Below, one piece after another: positions 38,348 through 46,920 of a DNA stretch of 64,000 nucleotides. Origin of the DNA: Syntrophobacteraceae bacterium (GTDB lineage Bacteria > Desulfobacterota > Syntrophobacteria > Syntrophobacterales > Syntrophobacteraceae); contig JARLHP010000204.1 in assembly GCA_031292195.1 (NCBI GenBank), forward strand, positions 1 through 64,000. Reading direction: 5' to 3'. The position numbers were made by a program, and so were the translations under genes. The notes beneath the pieces are model-generated. The model had not been told where the DNA came from. It ran no database searches and worked only from the letters and a program-made list of their open reading frames with translations. Each line of letters begins with the position of its first letter. Position 1 is the stretch's first letter.

Positions 38348-38833
38348 ATGGAATGGCGTGAAGTGGTCGAGCACCCCAGCCTGCAGGACCTCCCTTTCAA
38401 GATTGAAACGAATGCGGAAGGGTACATCATGATGGTCGCGGCCAAAAACAGGCATCGGTTATTCCAGGCACGTATACACGAATGGTTCTATCGACAGGGA
38501 GAACGGGGCAGAGCTGTTGAGGAATGCAACATTCAGACTTCCGATGGCGTAAAGATTGCCGATGTCGCATGGGCACGCATCGACTTTTTCAAAAGGAACA
38601 GCGATAATGATCCCTACCAGGAATCCCCCGAAGTCGTTGTCGAAGTCATATCCCCCTCTAACAGCCAAAAGGCGATGAAAAGCAAAATGTCTTTGTATTT
38701 CGAAAAGGGGGCCAAAGAAGTCTGGTTCCGTGACGACAATGGCAATATGCGCTTTTTCAATCCTCAAGGAGAATTGGAAACAAGCGGGATGTTCGCGGAA
38801 TTTCCCGGACACATCGACATCGAAGTTGCGTGA
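38348..38833 (+). CDS. Uma2 family endonuclease (DUF820), copy D
   Basis: MEWREVVEHPSLQDLPFKIE...KIADVAW...SPEVVVEVISPSN...SLYFEKGAKEVW. Confidence 0.87.
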   Translation: MEWREVVEHPSLQDLPFKIETNAEGYIMMVAAKNRHRLFQARIHEWFYRQGERGRAVEECNIQTSDGVKIADVAWARIDFFKRNSDNDPYQESPEVVVEVISPSNSQKAMKSKMSLYFEKGAKEVWFRDDNGNMRFFNPQGELETSGMFAEFPGHIDIEVA

Positions 38834-38965
38834 CCGGCGTCGCGGGGATCGTTTCGAGTCTGAGAGTTCCCATGGAGGGTTGAAGCGCCCCCTCCTGCCT
38901 TGCACCGAGCAATATATTCAGCCTCAATCTCCAGGCTATTAAGGGCTGTCTTCACTCACCTGACT

Positions 38966-39094
38966 TCAAGCTTGCCACCTGGCAAAAAACGCCTCCGCCT
39001 CCTCTTCGCCGGCGAACTCTCCCGCGTCGGCTTCTTCAAGCGCTCTTTTTGTTTCTTCCGCAAATTGCATCGCCGCTGAAATATTCGCGTCCAT
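38966..39094 (-). CDS. Short ORF resembling the C-terminus of an antitoxin
   Basis: Own translation MDANISAAMQFAEETKRALEEADAGEFAGEEEAEAFFARWQA; 42 aa, not in track. Confidence 0.35.
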   Translation of the reverse strand: MDANISAAMQFAEETKRALEEADAGEFAGEEEAEAFFARWQA

Positions 39095-39120
39095 TAGCGT
39101 TCCTTTGCGGTTAATTGCTT

Positions 39121-40686
39121 TTACTGACCCGGCCATTTTTTGAGGCCTCTTCCCAGGTAGAGCCTGTATCGCCGGTGTTCGTCGCCTCCCACCACACCCG
39201 TAAGGGGTTGTACCTCCCGGAAGTAATCGGAAACCACGCCGATGTCACGGGGTCCGCTTTTTCCTTCCGGACAGAGAATCAGAGCGTCCAGGCCCGTTTT
39301 CGGTCCTGGCCAGATGTCATACTGGCTGCTCGCAACAGCACCCGGAACGCGCCAGACATAAACCCTCGGATGGCCGGGAACATAGAAGGCCAGTTCGGCG
39401 GCAAGCTGGCGGTCGAAGGTCAACAGGAAGGTGTTTTGCGGGTTGTCCACTTTACTCAGGGCGCGGCCCGCTTCAATTCCGAATCGCCCCCAGCCCTCCA
39501 CCCTCCAGATCACCTTCCTGGCCCACGGGCCGGGCGTAACGCAGACCAGGATCGGCAGGCCGTAGGTTAAAAGAGCCATCACCGCCCCGACGATAATTCC
39601 CTTCTTGAAATATGGCCTCCAGGCGTCGAATTTTGAGCCGGCCGAGATATTCTCACAGCCCCAGGCCGCCAGAAGCACCATTGCCGCCGTATAAACCGGA
39701 GCGGGCCAGTTGGGTTGAATTTTCTGACGCAGGCTGAGGGCGGCGATGCCGGCCAGGGGGACGATACTGAACGTCAGCAAAAAAAGCGAGCGCCTGTCCA
39801 GGGATTTGAACCGCCGGATCGACAGCCCCGAGAGGACGACAATCAGAAGCCAGGTTACGGGCGAAATGACCCCGATTTGCCCTCCCACAAACTGCAGGAA
39901 TGTGAAGATAAAGGCGGACCGGCTTCCCGCGAAATGACTTTCGGTGTGGTGAATGGTGATCCAGCCGTGCCCGGCGTTCCAGAGCACATCGGGAATCAGG
40001 GCGCAAAGACCCAGAAGGCAAACCAGGTAGAGCCGGGGCGATTTGAGAAGTCGCCTGTCCTCTTTACTGACCGCAACGAACACAAACATGAGGCCGATGA
40101 AGCCGGCCATAACCTGCTTGCTCAAGAGCCCAAGCCCGATGACCACCCCAAGGCCCAACCACTCGGCAAAACCGCCTTCCTTTTTTACCAGCCCGGCCCA
40201 GAACAAATAGAGCCCAAGGGCCCAGAAGCACATTAGCGGCGCATCGATGGTCATGACGTAGCCAAGGACCGCCGCGCCCGGGGAAGCCATCCCCACGGCC
40301 GCCGCCCAAAAGGCCGTTCGAGCGTCGAACATCTTTCTAGCAAGAAGGAAAACCGCCGCCGAAGAGATCGTGGCTAGAATCACCGAGGGCAGCCGCACGG
40401 CCGCCGTGCTCGCGCCCAACATGCGGAAAAAAAGTCCGATGATCCAGGCGACCATCGGGGGTTTGCTGAAATAGCCCCAGGCCAGCCGGCGAGACCAGTC
40501 CCAATAGTAGGCTTCATCAGCGGCCAGGCTCAGCGGGGAAATAACCAGGTATGCGAGTCGAAACAGGGTCACCAATCCTAGAAGAATCAAGAATCGGCTG
40601 TCCCAGTCGATCCCGCGGATCGATTCGATGGAGCAATCGGGGGCCACACCCGGTAAACCCGGGGGAAGGGAAGATTTAAGCGACAT
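39121..40686 (-). CDS. Family 39-type membrane glycosyltransferase
   Basis: LSLAADEAYYWDWSRRLAWGYFSKPPMVAWIIGLFFRMLG; many TM helices; 521 aa. Confidence 0.87.
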   Translation of the reverse strand: MSLKSSLPPGLPGVAPDCSIESIRGIDWDSRFLILLGLVTLFRLAYLVISPLSLAADEAYYWDWSRRLAWGYFSKPPMVAWIIGLFFRMLGASTAAVRLPSVILATISSAAVFLLARKMFDARTAFWAAAVGMASPGAAVLGYVMTIDAPLMCFWALGLYLFWAGLVKKEGGFAEWLGLGVVIGLGLLSKQVMAGFIGLMFVFVAVSKEDRRLLKSPRLYLVCLLGLCALIPDVLWNAGHGWITIHHTESHFAGSRSAFIFTFLQFVGGQIGVISPVTWLLIVVLSGLSIRRFKSLDRRSLFLLTFSIVPLAGIAALSLRQKIQPNWPAPVYTAAMVLLAAWGCENISAGSKFDAWRPYFKKGIIVGAVMALLTYGLPILVCVTPGPWARKVIWRVEGWGRFGIEAGRALSKVDNPQNTFLLTFDRQLAAELAFYVPGHPRVYVWRVPGAVASSQYDIWPGPKTGLDALILCPEGKSGPRDIGVVSDYFREVQPLTGVVGGDEHRRYRLYLGRGLKKWPGQ

Positions 40687-40692
40687 AGGATC

Positions 40693-42144
40693 TTACCTGT
40701 GTTTCCGAGGAGCGGGACCCGGTTCCCTGAGGAACCCCACCCCGCGAACAACGGCTATTCCCAGAGCGATCAATCCCACGCCTATGGTGATCAGCCCCAC
40801 GTGAAACCCGAAACCGGTGGTTCCCATTCCCTGCATTGCCTGCCAAATCCCCGCAAGAATGAGAAAGACGCTCATTGTGCTCACCAGCAGGGCTGGAAGA
40901 ATGTCGCCCGGGCTAAAACCTTTCTTCTCGATCCATATCCACAGCCCAAAGACCGCCCAGGCCCAGACCCACCAGGAAATCACCCGGGCGGGGGAAAGCT
41001 CCATGCCGTATCTTACGGTCTCCACAATCGGGGCAAAAACGGCCCGCCCCTGCGAAGGCTGCCCCATAGTTCCGGCAACCACCGGGATGAAGTCGGCCGT
41101 GTCGTGAGCCCTCAGCTTGTCGAGCACCCCATCGGCCCTCTCGGCGGGCGAAAGCCCGGAGGCCCCGGCCATTTTTATAACGTTCCATGTTCTCGTAAGC
41201 CCGGACCATCCGTGCCAGTCGGTGTCAGCCAGAAGGACGAGTCCCCTGGCGCGGCACGTATCGAGCAACTCGCGCCTGAGCTTGGGCGGCAGGCCCGGAT
41301 GGCCGCAATTTGCGATCTCGAAACCATCCACACCGTCGTCGGCCAGTTGGGCAATATGAGCCGCCGAGAGGTTTTTAAGGGGCAGGATAAAGACGGCGCC
41401 GCCGCACCCCTGGTGAATCTGTTTTACAAAGGAGGCCGTGTCCGCAGTGCGTTCCGGCTTGATGTCGGTATTGCGGCAAATACCCAGGGCCATGGCCCCC
41501 AGTCCCGCATGGACCTCGAGGCCCGAGAGGATCGCCGGCAACCGGGCCGCCTCCGAAGCCGTCTCTCCCGCTATTTTGTGGGCCACCAGGTTGTCGTGTT
41601 CTGTAAGGGCCTCCATGTCGTAGCCGCAGGATGCGTGCCACTCAAGGTTCGTTCGCAGAGACACCAGGCCGTCATGAGATATTACCGTATGGGTGTGCGG
41701 ATCGGCCACGATCACGTTGGGGTCCCCGACCACCAGCCTCCAACCCGGAACACGGGCGATGACGAACAAAAGCAGAAGAAGCAGCAAAGACGACGTGGCG
41801 ATCAGAGCGCTCTGCATTCCGGCGAGCGTCACCCCGAAGCGTCCCTTATTTTTCCGCGCCCGGATTTCAGCCAGCATTCCCCACGCCCCCGCGCCCAGAA
41901 ACACCCAAAGCAGCACGGAAACAGCGGCGACCTCAAAATTCGGGGCTCCCCCGATGATCAGCATGGGGGCGAAAAACGGTTCGATCAGCGCCGTCCATGG
42001 GTGCTGCTCGACCCTCATTCCGCCAAGGCGCGTAAGGCTCCTCGCGTCGAAGGGCCCCTGTGGAGCGTATGGAAGGCAGGCAAGGACGGTGAGAACCACC
42101 AGTCCGAAAAGCAAAATAACGGCGGATTTACGGGATACTTTCAA
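40693..42144 (-). CDS. Integral membrane protein with embedded PHP domain
   Basis: N- and C-terminal TM segments flanking VADPHTHTVISHDGLVSLRTNLEWHASCGYDMEALTEHDN...LLADTDWHG. Confidence 0.75.
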   Translation of the reverse strand: MKVSRKSAVILLFGLVVLTVLACLPYAPQGPFDARSLTRLGGMRVEQHPWTALIEPFFAPMLIIGGAPNFEVAAVSVLLWVFLGAGAWGMLAEIRARKNKGRFGVTLAGMQSALIATSSLLLLLLLFVIARVPGWRLVVGDPNVIVADPHTHTVISHDGLVSLRTNLEWHASCGYDMEALTEHDNLVAHKIAGETASEAARLPAILSGLEVHAGLGAMALGICRNTDIKPERTADTASFVKQIHQGCGGAVFILPLKNLSAAHIAQLADDGVDGFEIANCGHPGLPPKLRRELLDTCRARGLVLLADTDWHGWSGLTRTWNVIKMAGASGLSPAERADGVLDKLRAHDTADFIPVVAGTMGQPSQGRAVFAPIVETVRYGMELSPARVISWWVWAWAVFGLWIWIEKKGFSPGDILPALLVSTMSVFLILAGIWQAMQGMGTTGFGFHVGLITIGVGLIALGIAVVRGVGFLREPGPAPRKHR

Positions 42145-42150
42145 AGTGAG

Positions 42151-42747
42151 TCAGCTTACTTTCTCCAGGACGGCCAGGACTCCGACAAACTTAAGCTGGA
42201 AGGAAGCGCGCACCGAAAAACCGGCGCCGTCCAGGGCTTTTTGGAGATCGGAGGCCCCGAAGCGGTTCTCCTCGGGGTGCAGCAGGATGTGCTTGGTGAT
42301 GAAGTTCTGGTAAAGCGTGGGATAGAGTTCTTCGAGGAAGTAAATTCCGCCGGGCTTTAACACCCGTGCAATTTCCGACAACGCCCCCTGCCAGTCGGGA
42401 ATGTGGTGCAGCACCCCAAACCCGAATACCGCGTCGAATACTCCGTCCGCAAGAGGCAAATAAAGACCGTCGGCGGCACAAAAAGAGATGTTTCGGGTCA
42501 CACGTCCTTTGAGATAGCGAAGAGCGCGGTTCATCATCATGGGGTCGAGGTCGGTCGCGCAAAGAAAAGAGGGGGAAAATTGCTCCCGGATTATGGTGGC
42601 GCCCGCTCCACGCCCGCAACCTATTTCCAGGAAAGACCCTCCGGGAGAAAGCCGGGCGTGCTTTTTCATCCAACCGACTTCCAGCCTCTGCTCCAACACT
42701 CTCATGGGGTTGTTTACCACCAGCAGTTCGGCCCAGTTGAGTTTCAT
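42151..42747 (-). CDS. Class I SAM-dependent methyltransferase
   Basis: FLEIGCGRGAGATIIRE...VFGFGVLHHIPDWQGALSEIARVLKPGG. Confidence 0.88.
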   Translation of the reverse strand: MKLNWAELLVVNNPMRVLEQRLEVGWMKKHARLSPGGSFLEIGCGRGAGATIIREQFSPSFLCATDLDPMMMNRALRYLKGRVTRNISFCAADGLYLPLADGVFDAVFGFGVLHHIPDWQGALSEIARVLKPGGIYFLEELYPTLYQNFITKHILLHPEENRFGASDLQKALDGAGFSVRASFQLKFVGVLAVLEKVS

Positions 42748-43514
42748 CGGGCAGGATCCCCTTTTTTGCCCACGTGCACCACCGCAATCCCGTTTGTAAG
42801 CCTTCGATACCTGACGTCGCCAAAACCCGTCTTTTCCAGAATCGCCTTGAGCTCCTCAGCGCCCGGGAAAAGCCGGATCGACTCCGGCAGATAGCAGTAG
42901 GCCGGCCCGCATTGCGCCAGGGCCCTCCCGATAAAGGGCATCAGATAAAAAGAATAAAAATCGTAGAGGGACCTGAACCAGGGAGTCACAGGTTCGGAGA
43001 ATTCGAGGCACATGAAGACCCCGCCCTTTTTCAGGACGCGGTGCATCTCCGCAAAGCCCTTTTCGAAGTGGGTCAGGTTCCTTATTCCGAAGCCGACCAT
43101 CGCACCGTCGAAAGTCTCGTCGGGAAAACTGATCTTTTCCGCATCGCCCTGCACGTGGCGAACATAACCTGCATAAGGCGTCGCCTCGGTTTTGGGTCGC
43201 CCCGCGGCCATCATCTCCCAATTGATGTCGTAGAGCGTGACGCTTCCGGAAGGCGCTACCTGCTCGGCCGCCAGCCTGGCAAGATCACCCGTCCCGCCGC
43301 AAACGTCGAGCACTCTGTCGCCTTGCCGCAACCCCATCATCCGCACCGCCATCCGCTTCCACTGGTAATGGATGCCCAGGCTGAGCAGGGTATTCATGTA
43401 ATCGTATTTGTAAGCGATGCTGTCGAAATGACGGCGCACCCATTTTACCTTTTCCCCCTCGGGAACAGTAAGGTATCCAAAATGGGTGGTTTTGTCGGGA
43501 TCGGGTACGGGCAT
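42744..43514 (-). CDS. ubiE: Demethylmenaquinone/ubiquinone methyltransferase UbiE/MenG
   Basis: YDYMNTLLSLGIHYQWKRMAVRMMG...VLDVCGGTGDLARLAAE...GFGIRNLTHFEKGFAEMHRVLKKGG. Confidence 0.9.
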   Translation of the reverse strand: MPVPDPDKTTHFGYLTVPEGEKVKWVRRHFDSIAYKYDYMNTLLSLGIHYQWKRMAVRMMGLRQGDRVLDVCGGTGDLARLAAEQVAPSGSVTLYDINWEMMAAGRPKTEATPYAGYVRHVQGDAEKISFPDETFDGAMVGFGIRNLTHFEKGFAEMHRVLKKGGVFMCLEFSEPVTPWFRSLYDFYSFYLMPFIGRALAQCGPAYCYLPESIRLFPGAEELKAILEKTGFGDVRYRRLTNGIAVVHVGKKGDPAR

Positions 43515-43583
43515 TTTGAAACCGCGGGATCAGAAATTTAAAGACATTCGCCAACCGCCCACTAATTCAGGCGCAAGCGACAA

Positions 43584-43778
43584 TCAGGCAGGCTTCACAA
43601 CGGATCCGGAACGGATGCATCTCGTACAGGCCTTGACCCGCCTTACCGAACCGTCCGACTGTACGTGCCGCACCTGCTGGAGATTGGGATACCAGACGCG
43701 TTTGGTTTTGTTGTTCGCGTGGCTCACATTGTTGCCGACATGAGGGGTCTTGCCGCAGAATTCACATACTCTGCTCAT
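43584..43778 (-). CDS. rpmB: 50S ribosomal protein L28
   Basis: [37 protein letters not shown]...[13 protein letters not shown]. Confidence 0.95.
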   Translation of the reverse strand: MSRVCEFCGKTPHVGNNVSHANNKTKRVWYPNLQQVRHVQSDGSVRRVKACTRCIRSGSVVKPA

Positions 43779-43880
43779 TTTCCATATTCCTTTCGCGAAG
43801 GGCGGTTGCGCACCCGGAATGCTAACTATGAAAAAAAATTTTTATAGCAGAATACAGACCGGGCGACAAGCACATTTCGT

Positions 43881-44927
43881 TTATCGGCCAACTATTTCCA
43901 CCGCCCGCCCGTCGGGCTCCTTTGCGACTATCTCCCCGATAATCTGCACTCCCCCCACCACGGGGCCCAGAAAAGAGGCTATGTCGTCGGCCTCCGAGGG
44001 TTCGACCACCAGCACAAACCCGATGCCGTTATTGAAAACGTTGTACATTTCCTCGGCCGGGACGTCGCCCATTTCCCGCATGAAGTTGAAGACGGCGGGG
44101 ATCTTCCAGGAGCCTTCCCATATCACGGCCTTGCAGGGCCGGGGAAGAATTCGTGCGATGTTGTCATAGAAACCGCCGCCGGTGATATGGGCCATCCCGT
44201 GAACGCGGTACTTGCGCAGCAGGTGGAGCACCGGTTCCACATAGATGACGGTCGGCTCGAGCAACTCTTCGGCAACCGTTCGGTTGAGTTCGGGAACAAA
44301 AGTGTCGGGTTTTAGCCCCAGTTTGTCGAACAATATCCTCCTGGCCAGGCTGTACCCGTTGGAATGCAGCCCGCTGGAACCAAGCCCGATGATCCGGTCT
44401 CCCACCCGAATGGTCGATCCGTCTATAATTTGGGAATTATCGACGATGCCCACGGCAAAACCGGCCATGTCGTATTCGTCCTGCTGATACATGCCGGGCA
44501 TCTCGGCCGTTTCCCCCCCTATCAGAGAACAGCCCGCCTTCCGGCATCCGGCCGCTATGCCCGAAACCAACTGTTCGACCTTACCCAGGTCTATGTGCCC
44601 CAGGGCAAGGTAGTCGAGAAAGAAAAGCGGCTTGGCTCCCTGGACCACTATGTCGTTTACGCACATGGCCACCAGGTCGATTCCCACCGTGTCGTGCCTG
44701 TCGGCCATGAATGCCACTTTGAGCTTGGTCCCCACTCCGTCGGTGGAAGAAACCAGAACCGGGCTGTGAACGTCCTGGAGATTTAGGGAAAACAATCCTC
44801 CGAAGCCGCCTATGTCCGTAATAACGCCGCCTCGGTAGGTCGAACGAACCAACGGCCTGATGCGGCTCACTAGATCGTTTGCCTTGTCGAGATCTACCCC
44901 TGCTTCCCTGTATAGCTCTCCAGCCAT
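43881..44927 (-). CDS. purM: Phosphoribosylformylglycinamidine cyclo-ligase
   Basis: YREAGVDLDKANDLV...SSTDGVGTKLKVA...GGETAEMPGMY; ATG 44927 preferred to track start 45053. Confidence 0.95.
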   Translation of the reverse strand: MAGELYREAGVDLDKANDLVSRIRPLVRSTYRGGVITDIGGFGGLFSLNLQDVHSPVLVSSTDGVGTKLKVAFMADRHDTVGIDLVAMCVNDIVVQGAKPLFFLDYLALGHIDLGKVEQLVSGIAAGCRKAGCSLIGGETAEMPGMYQQDEYDMAGFAVGIVDNSQIIDGSTIRVGDRIIGLGSSGLHSNGYSLARRILFDKLGLKPDTFVPELNRTVAEELLEPTVIYVEPVLHLLRKYRVHGMAHITGGGFYDNIARILPRPCKAVIWEGSWKIPAVFNFMREMGDVPAEEMYNVFNNGIGFVLVVEPSEADDIASFLGPVVGGVQIIGEIVAKEPDGRAVEIVGR

Positions 44928-45166
44928 CGAAACCAGAACCTTTCCAAACTGTGGGGACTCTATTGCCGGTATCGCAAATCCGCAGGTTGGACCTTTTCGG
45001 AAAATCGACACCGACTCATTAACGGTAAAATAGGGTTTCAGTGGACTTTGCAATATACCACGCGGCGGCCAATAGTTAAACAGCGAATAGCAATTTGTGA
45101 TTTACAGCTTTAAACCCTGTACTTAGTTTGGTATGACCTTCATGGACTCAAACCAGGGACAATCCG

Positions 45167-46891
45167 ATGGAACATAAGACTTTCCAGATCGAAACCACCG
45201 CCCAGGCTTACCTTCAACTGTTGAGCCGGCGGGGCGTTGAGTATCTGTTCGCCAACGCCGGGACCGACTTTGCTCCGCTGATCGACGCCTTCGCCTTCTG
45301 GGCCGCCATGGGCCGAACCACGGTAAAACCTGTGGCCGTCCCCCACGAGAACGTGGCGGTGGCCATGGCCCACGGCTATTATCTTGCCACCGGAAAACCA
45401 CAGGCCGTCATGGTCCATGTCAACGTGGGGACCGCCAACGGACTGAACGGGATCATCAACGCGGCGCGCGACCACATCCCCATCCTTTTTACCGCCGGGC
45501 GAACACCCATCACCGAGCAGGGGCTGCCCGGGGCCAGGGATCTCTGCATTCACTGGGCGCAGGAGTCCTTCGACCAGGCGGGCATGATCCGCGAGTATGT
45601 CAAGTGGGACTACGAGTTGCGTAATTTCACTCAATTGGAATCGGTGGTGGACCGGGCACTGGAGATCGCCATGAGCGAGCCAAGAGGCCCGGTCTACCTC
45701 ACGCTTCCTCGGGAAGTGCTGGCCGAACCGCACGGTGAATTCACCCTGTCGGACCTGCCCCGAAGGCACACCGGAGGGCTCCTGCATCCCGACCCGCGCG
45801 ATGTCGAAGCCGCCGCCGCCATGTTTAAAGCCTCCAAGGCCCCCCTGATAATAACTTCCTCCGCCGGAAGCTGTGAGGGGGCGGTCGAGGCCCTTACCCG
45901 ATTTGCCGAAAAATTTGGTATTCCAACGGTGACCTTCAATCAGCGCACCTTGAGCTTTCCCACAACGAGCCCCATGCACGCCGGCTTCTCGCCCGCGCCC
46001 CTCTTGGACGAAGCGGACCTGATTCTCGTCGTGGAAAGCGATGTACCCTGGTATCCCAGCGTAAAACACCCCCGCGAAGAGTGCAAGGTCATCCAGCTGG
46101 GAGTCGATCCGCTCTACTCCAGGTACCCCATCCGCAGCTTTCCCCGCGATCTGGCCATCCGCTCGGATCCCGCCACGGCCCTTGGCATGCTCCATGAGGC
46201 CCTCTCCAAAGACTTCGGGAACATGGAACACCAAATCGCGGAAAGGTTTGCCCGCATCGAAGCTCTCCATCACGGGCAGCGGGCCGCATGGCGAAAGGAA
46301 CTGGAAAAGGCGCGCCACAGTTGCCCCCTCGACCCCGCCTGGGTCTCCCACTGCATCGATGCCATACGCGACGAGAAAACCGTCCTGGTCAATGAGTACG
46401 ACCTCCTGCTAAACCAGGTGGAGCTTGCCGCGCCGTCCGATTATTTTGGCGGCAGCGCCGCCGGAGGCCTGGGGTGGGGACTGGGGGCCTCACTGGGCAT
46501 TAAGCTTGCCTGGCCGCACAAAACGGTGGTGACCGCCGTGGGCGACGGCAGCTATATGTTCGGAAACCCGACGCCCTTTCACTTCGTCTCCCGCGCCCTG
46601 GGTCTTCCCACCCTTACCGTTGTCTTCAACAATCACTGCTGGAACGCGGTGCGCCGCGCCAACGCGTTCATGTATCCCAACGGCTGGGCAAAAAAGGCCA
46701 ACAGCTTCCCTCTTACCGACCTCTCGCCCTCTCCTGACTACGAATTGGTCGTTGCCGCCTCCGGCGGCTACGGCGAACGGGTGGACAAACCCTCCGAAGT
46801 GCTGCCGGCGCTCCAAAGAGCCTTGCACGCCGTTCGGGTGGAAAAGCGCCAGGCCGTGCTTAACATGGTTCTTAAAGACCCCGGAGAATGA
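45167..46891 (+). CDS. Thiamine pyrophosphate-requiring enzyme (acetolactate synthase-like)
   Basis: GVEYLFANAGTDFAPLIDAF...PHENVAVAMAHGYYLATGKPQAVMVHVNVGTANG...VGDGSYMFGNPTPFHFVSRALGLPTLTVVFNN. Confidence 0.88.
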   Translation: MEHKTFQIETTAQAYLQLLSRRGVEYLFANAGTDFAPLIDAFAFWAAMGRTTVKPVAVPHENVAVAMAHGYYLATGKPQAVMVHVNVGTANGLNGIINAARDHIPILFTAGRTPITEQGLPGARDLCIHWAQESFDQAGMIREYVKWDYELRNFTQLESVVDRALEIAMSEPRGPVYLTLPREVLAEPHGEFTLSDLPRRHTGGLLHPDPRDVEAAAAMFKASKAPLIITSSAGSCEGAVEALTRFAEKFGIPTVTFNQRTLSFPTTSPMHAGFSPAPLLDEADLILVVESDVPWYPSVKHPREECKVIQLGVDPLYSRYPIRSFPRDLAIRSDPATALGMLHEALSKDFGNMEHQIAERFARIEALHHGQRAAWRKELEKARHSCPLDPAWVSHCIDAIRDEKTVLVNEYDLLLNQVELAAPSDYFGGSAAGGLGWGLGASLGIKLAWPHKTVVTAVGDGSYMFGNPTPFHFVSRALGLPTLTVVFNNHCWNAVRRANAFMYPNGWAKKANSFPLTDLSPSPDYELVVAASGGYGERVDKPSEVLPALQRALHAVRVEKRQAVLNMVLKDPGE

Positions 46892-46920
46892 AAACCGAGC
46901 GGGGGAAAGGGACAAAGATT

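Noticed and set aside
40699-42360. 553-aa plus-strand ORF (and similar long antisense ORFs at 45140..46351, 52259..53512, 53989..55149)
   Set aside because: Antisense shadows of confidently identified genes; no recognisable domains
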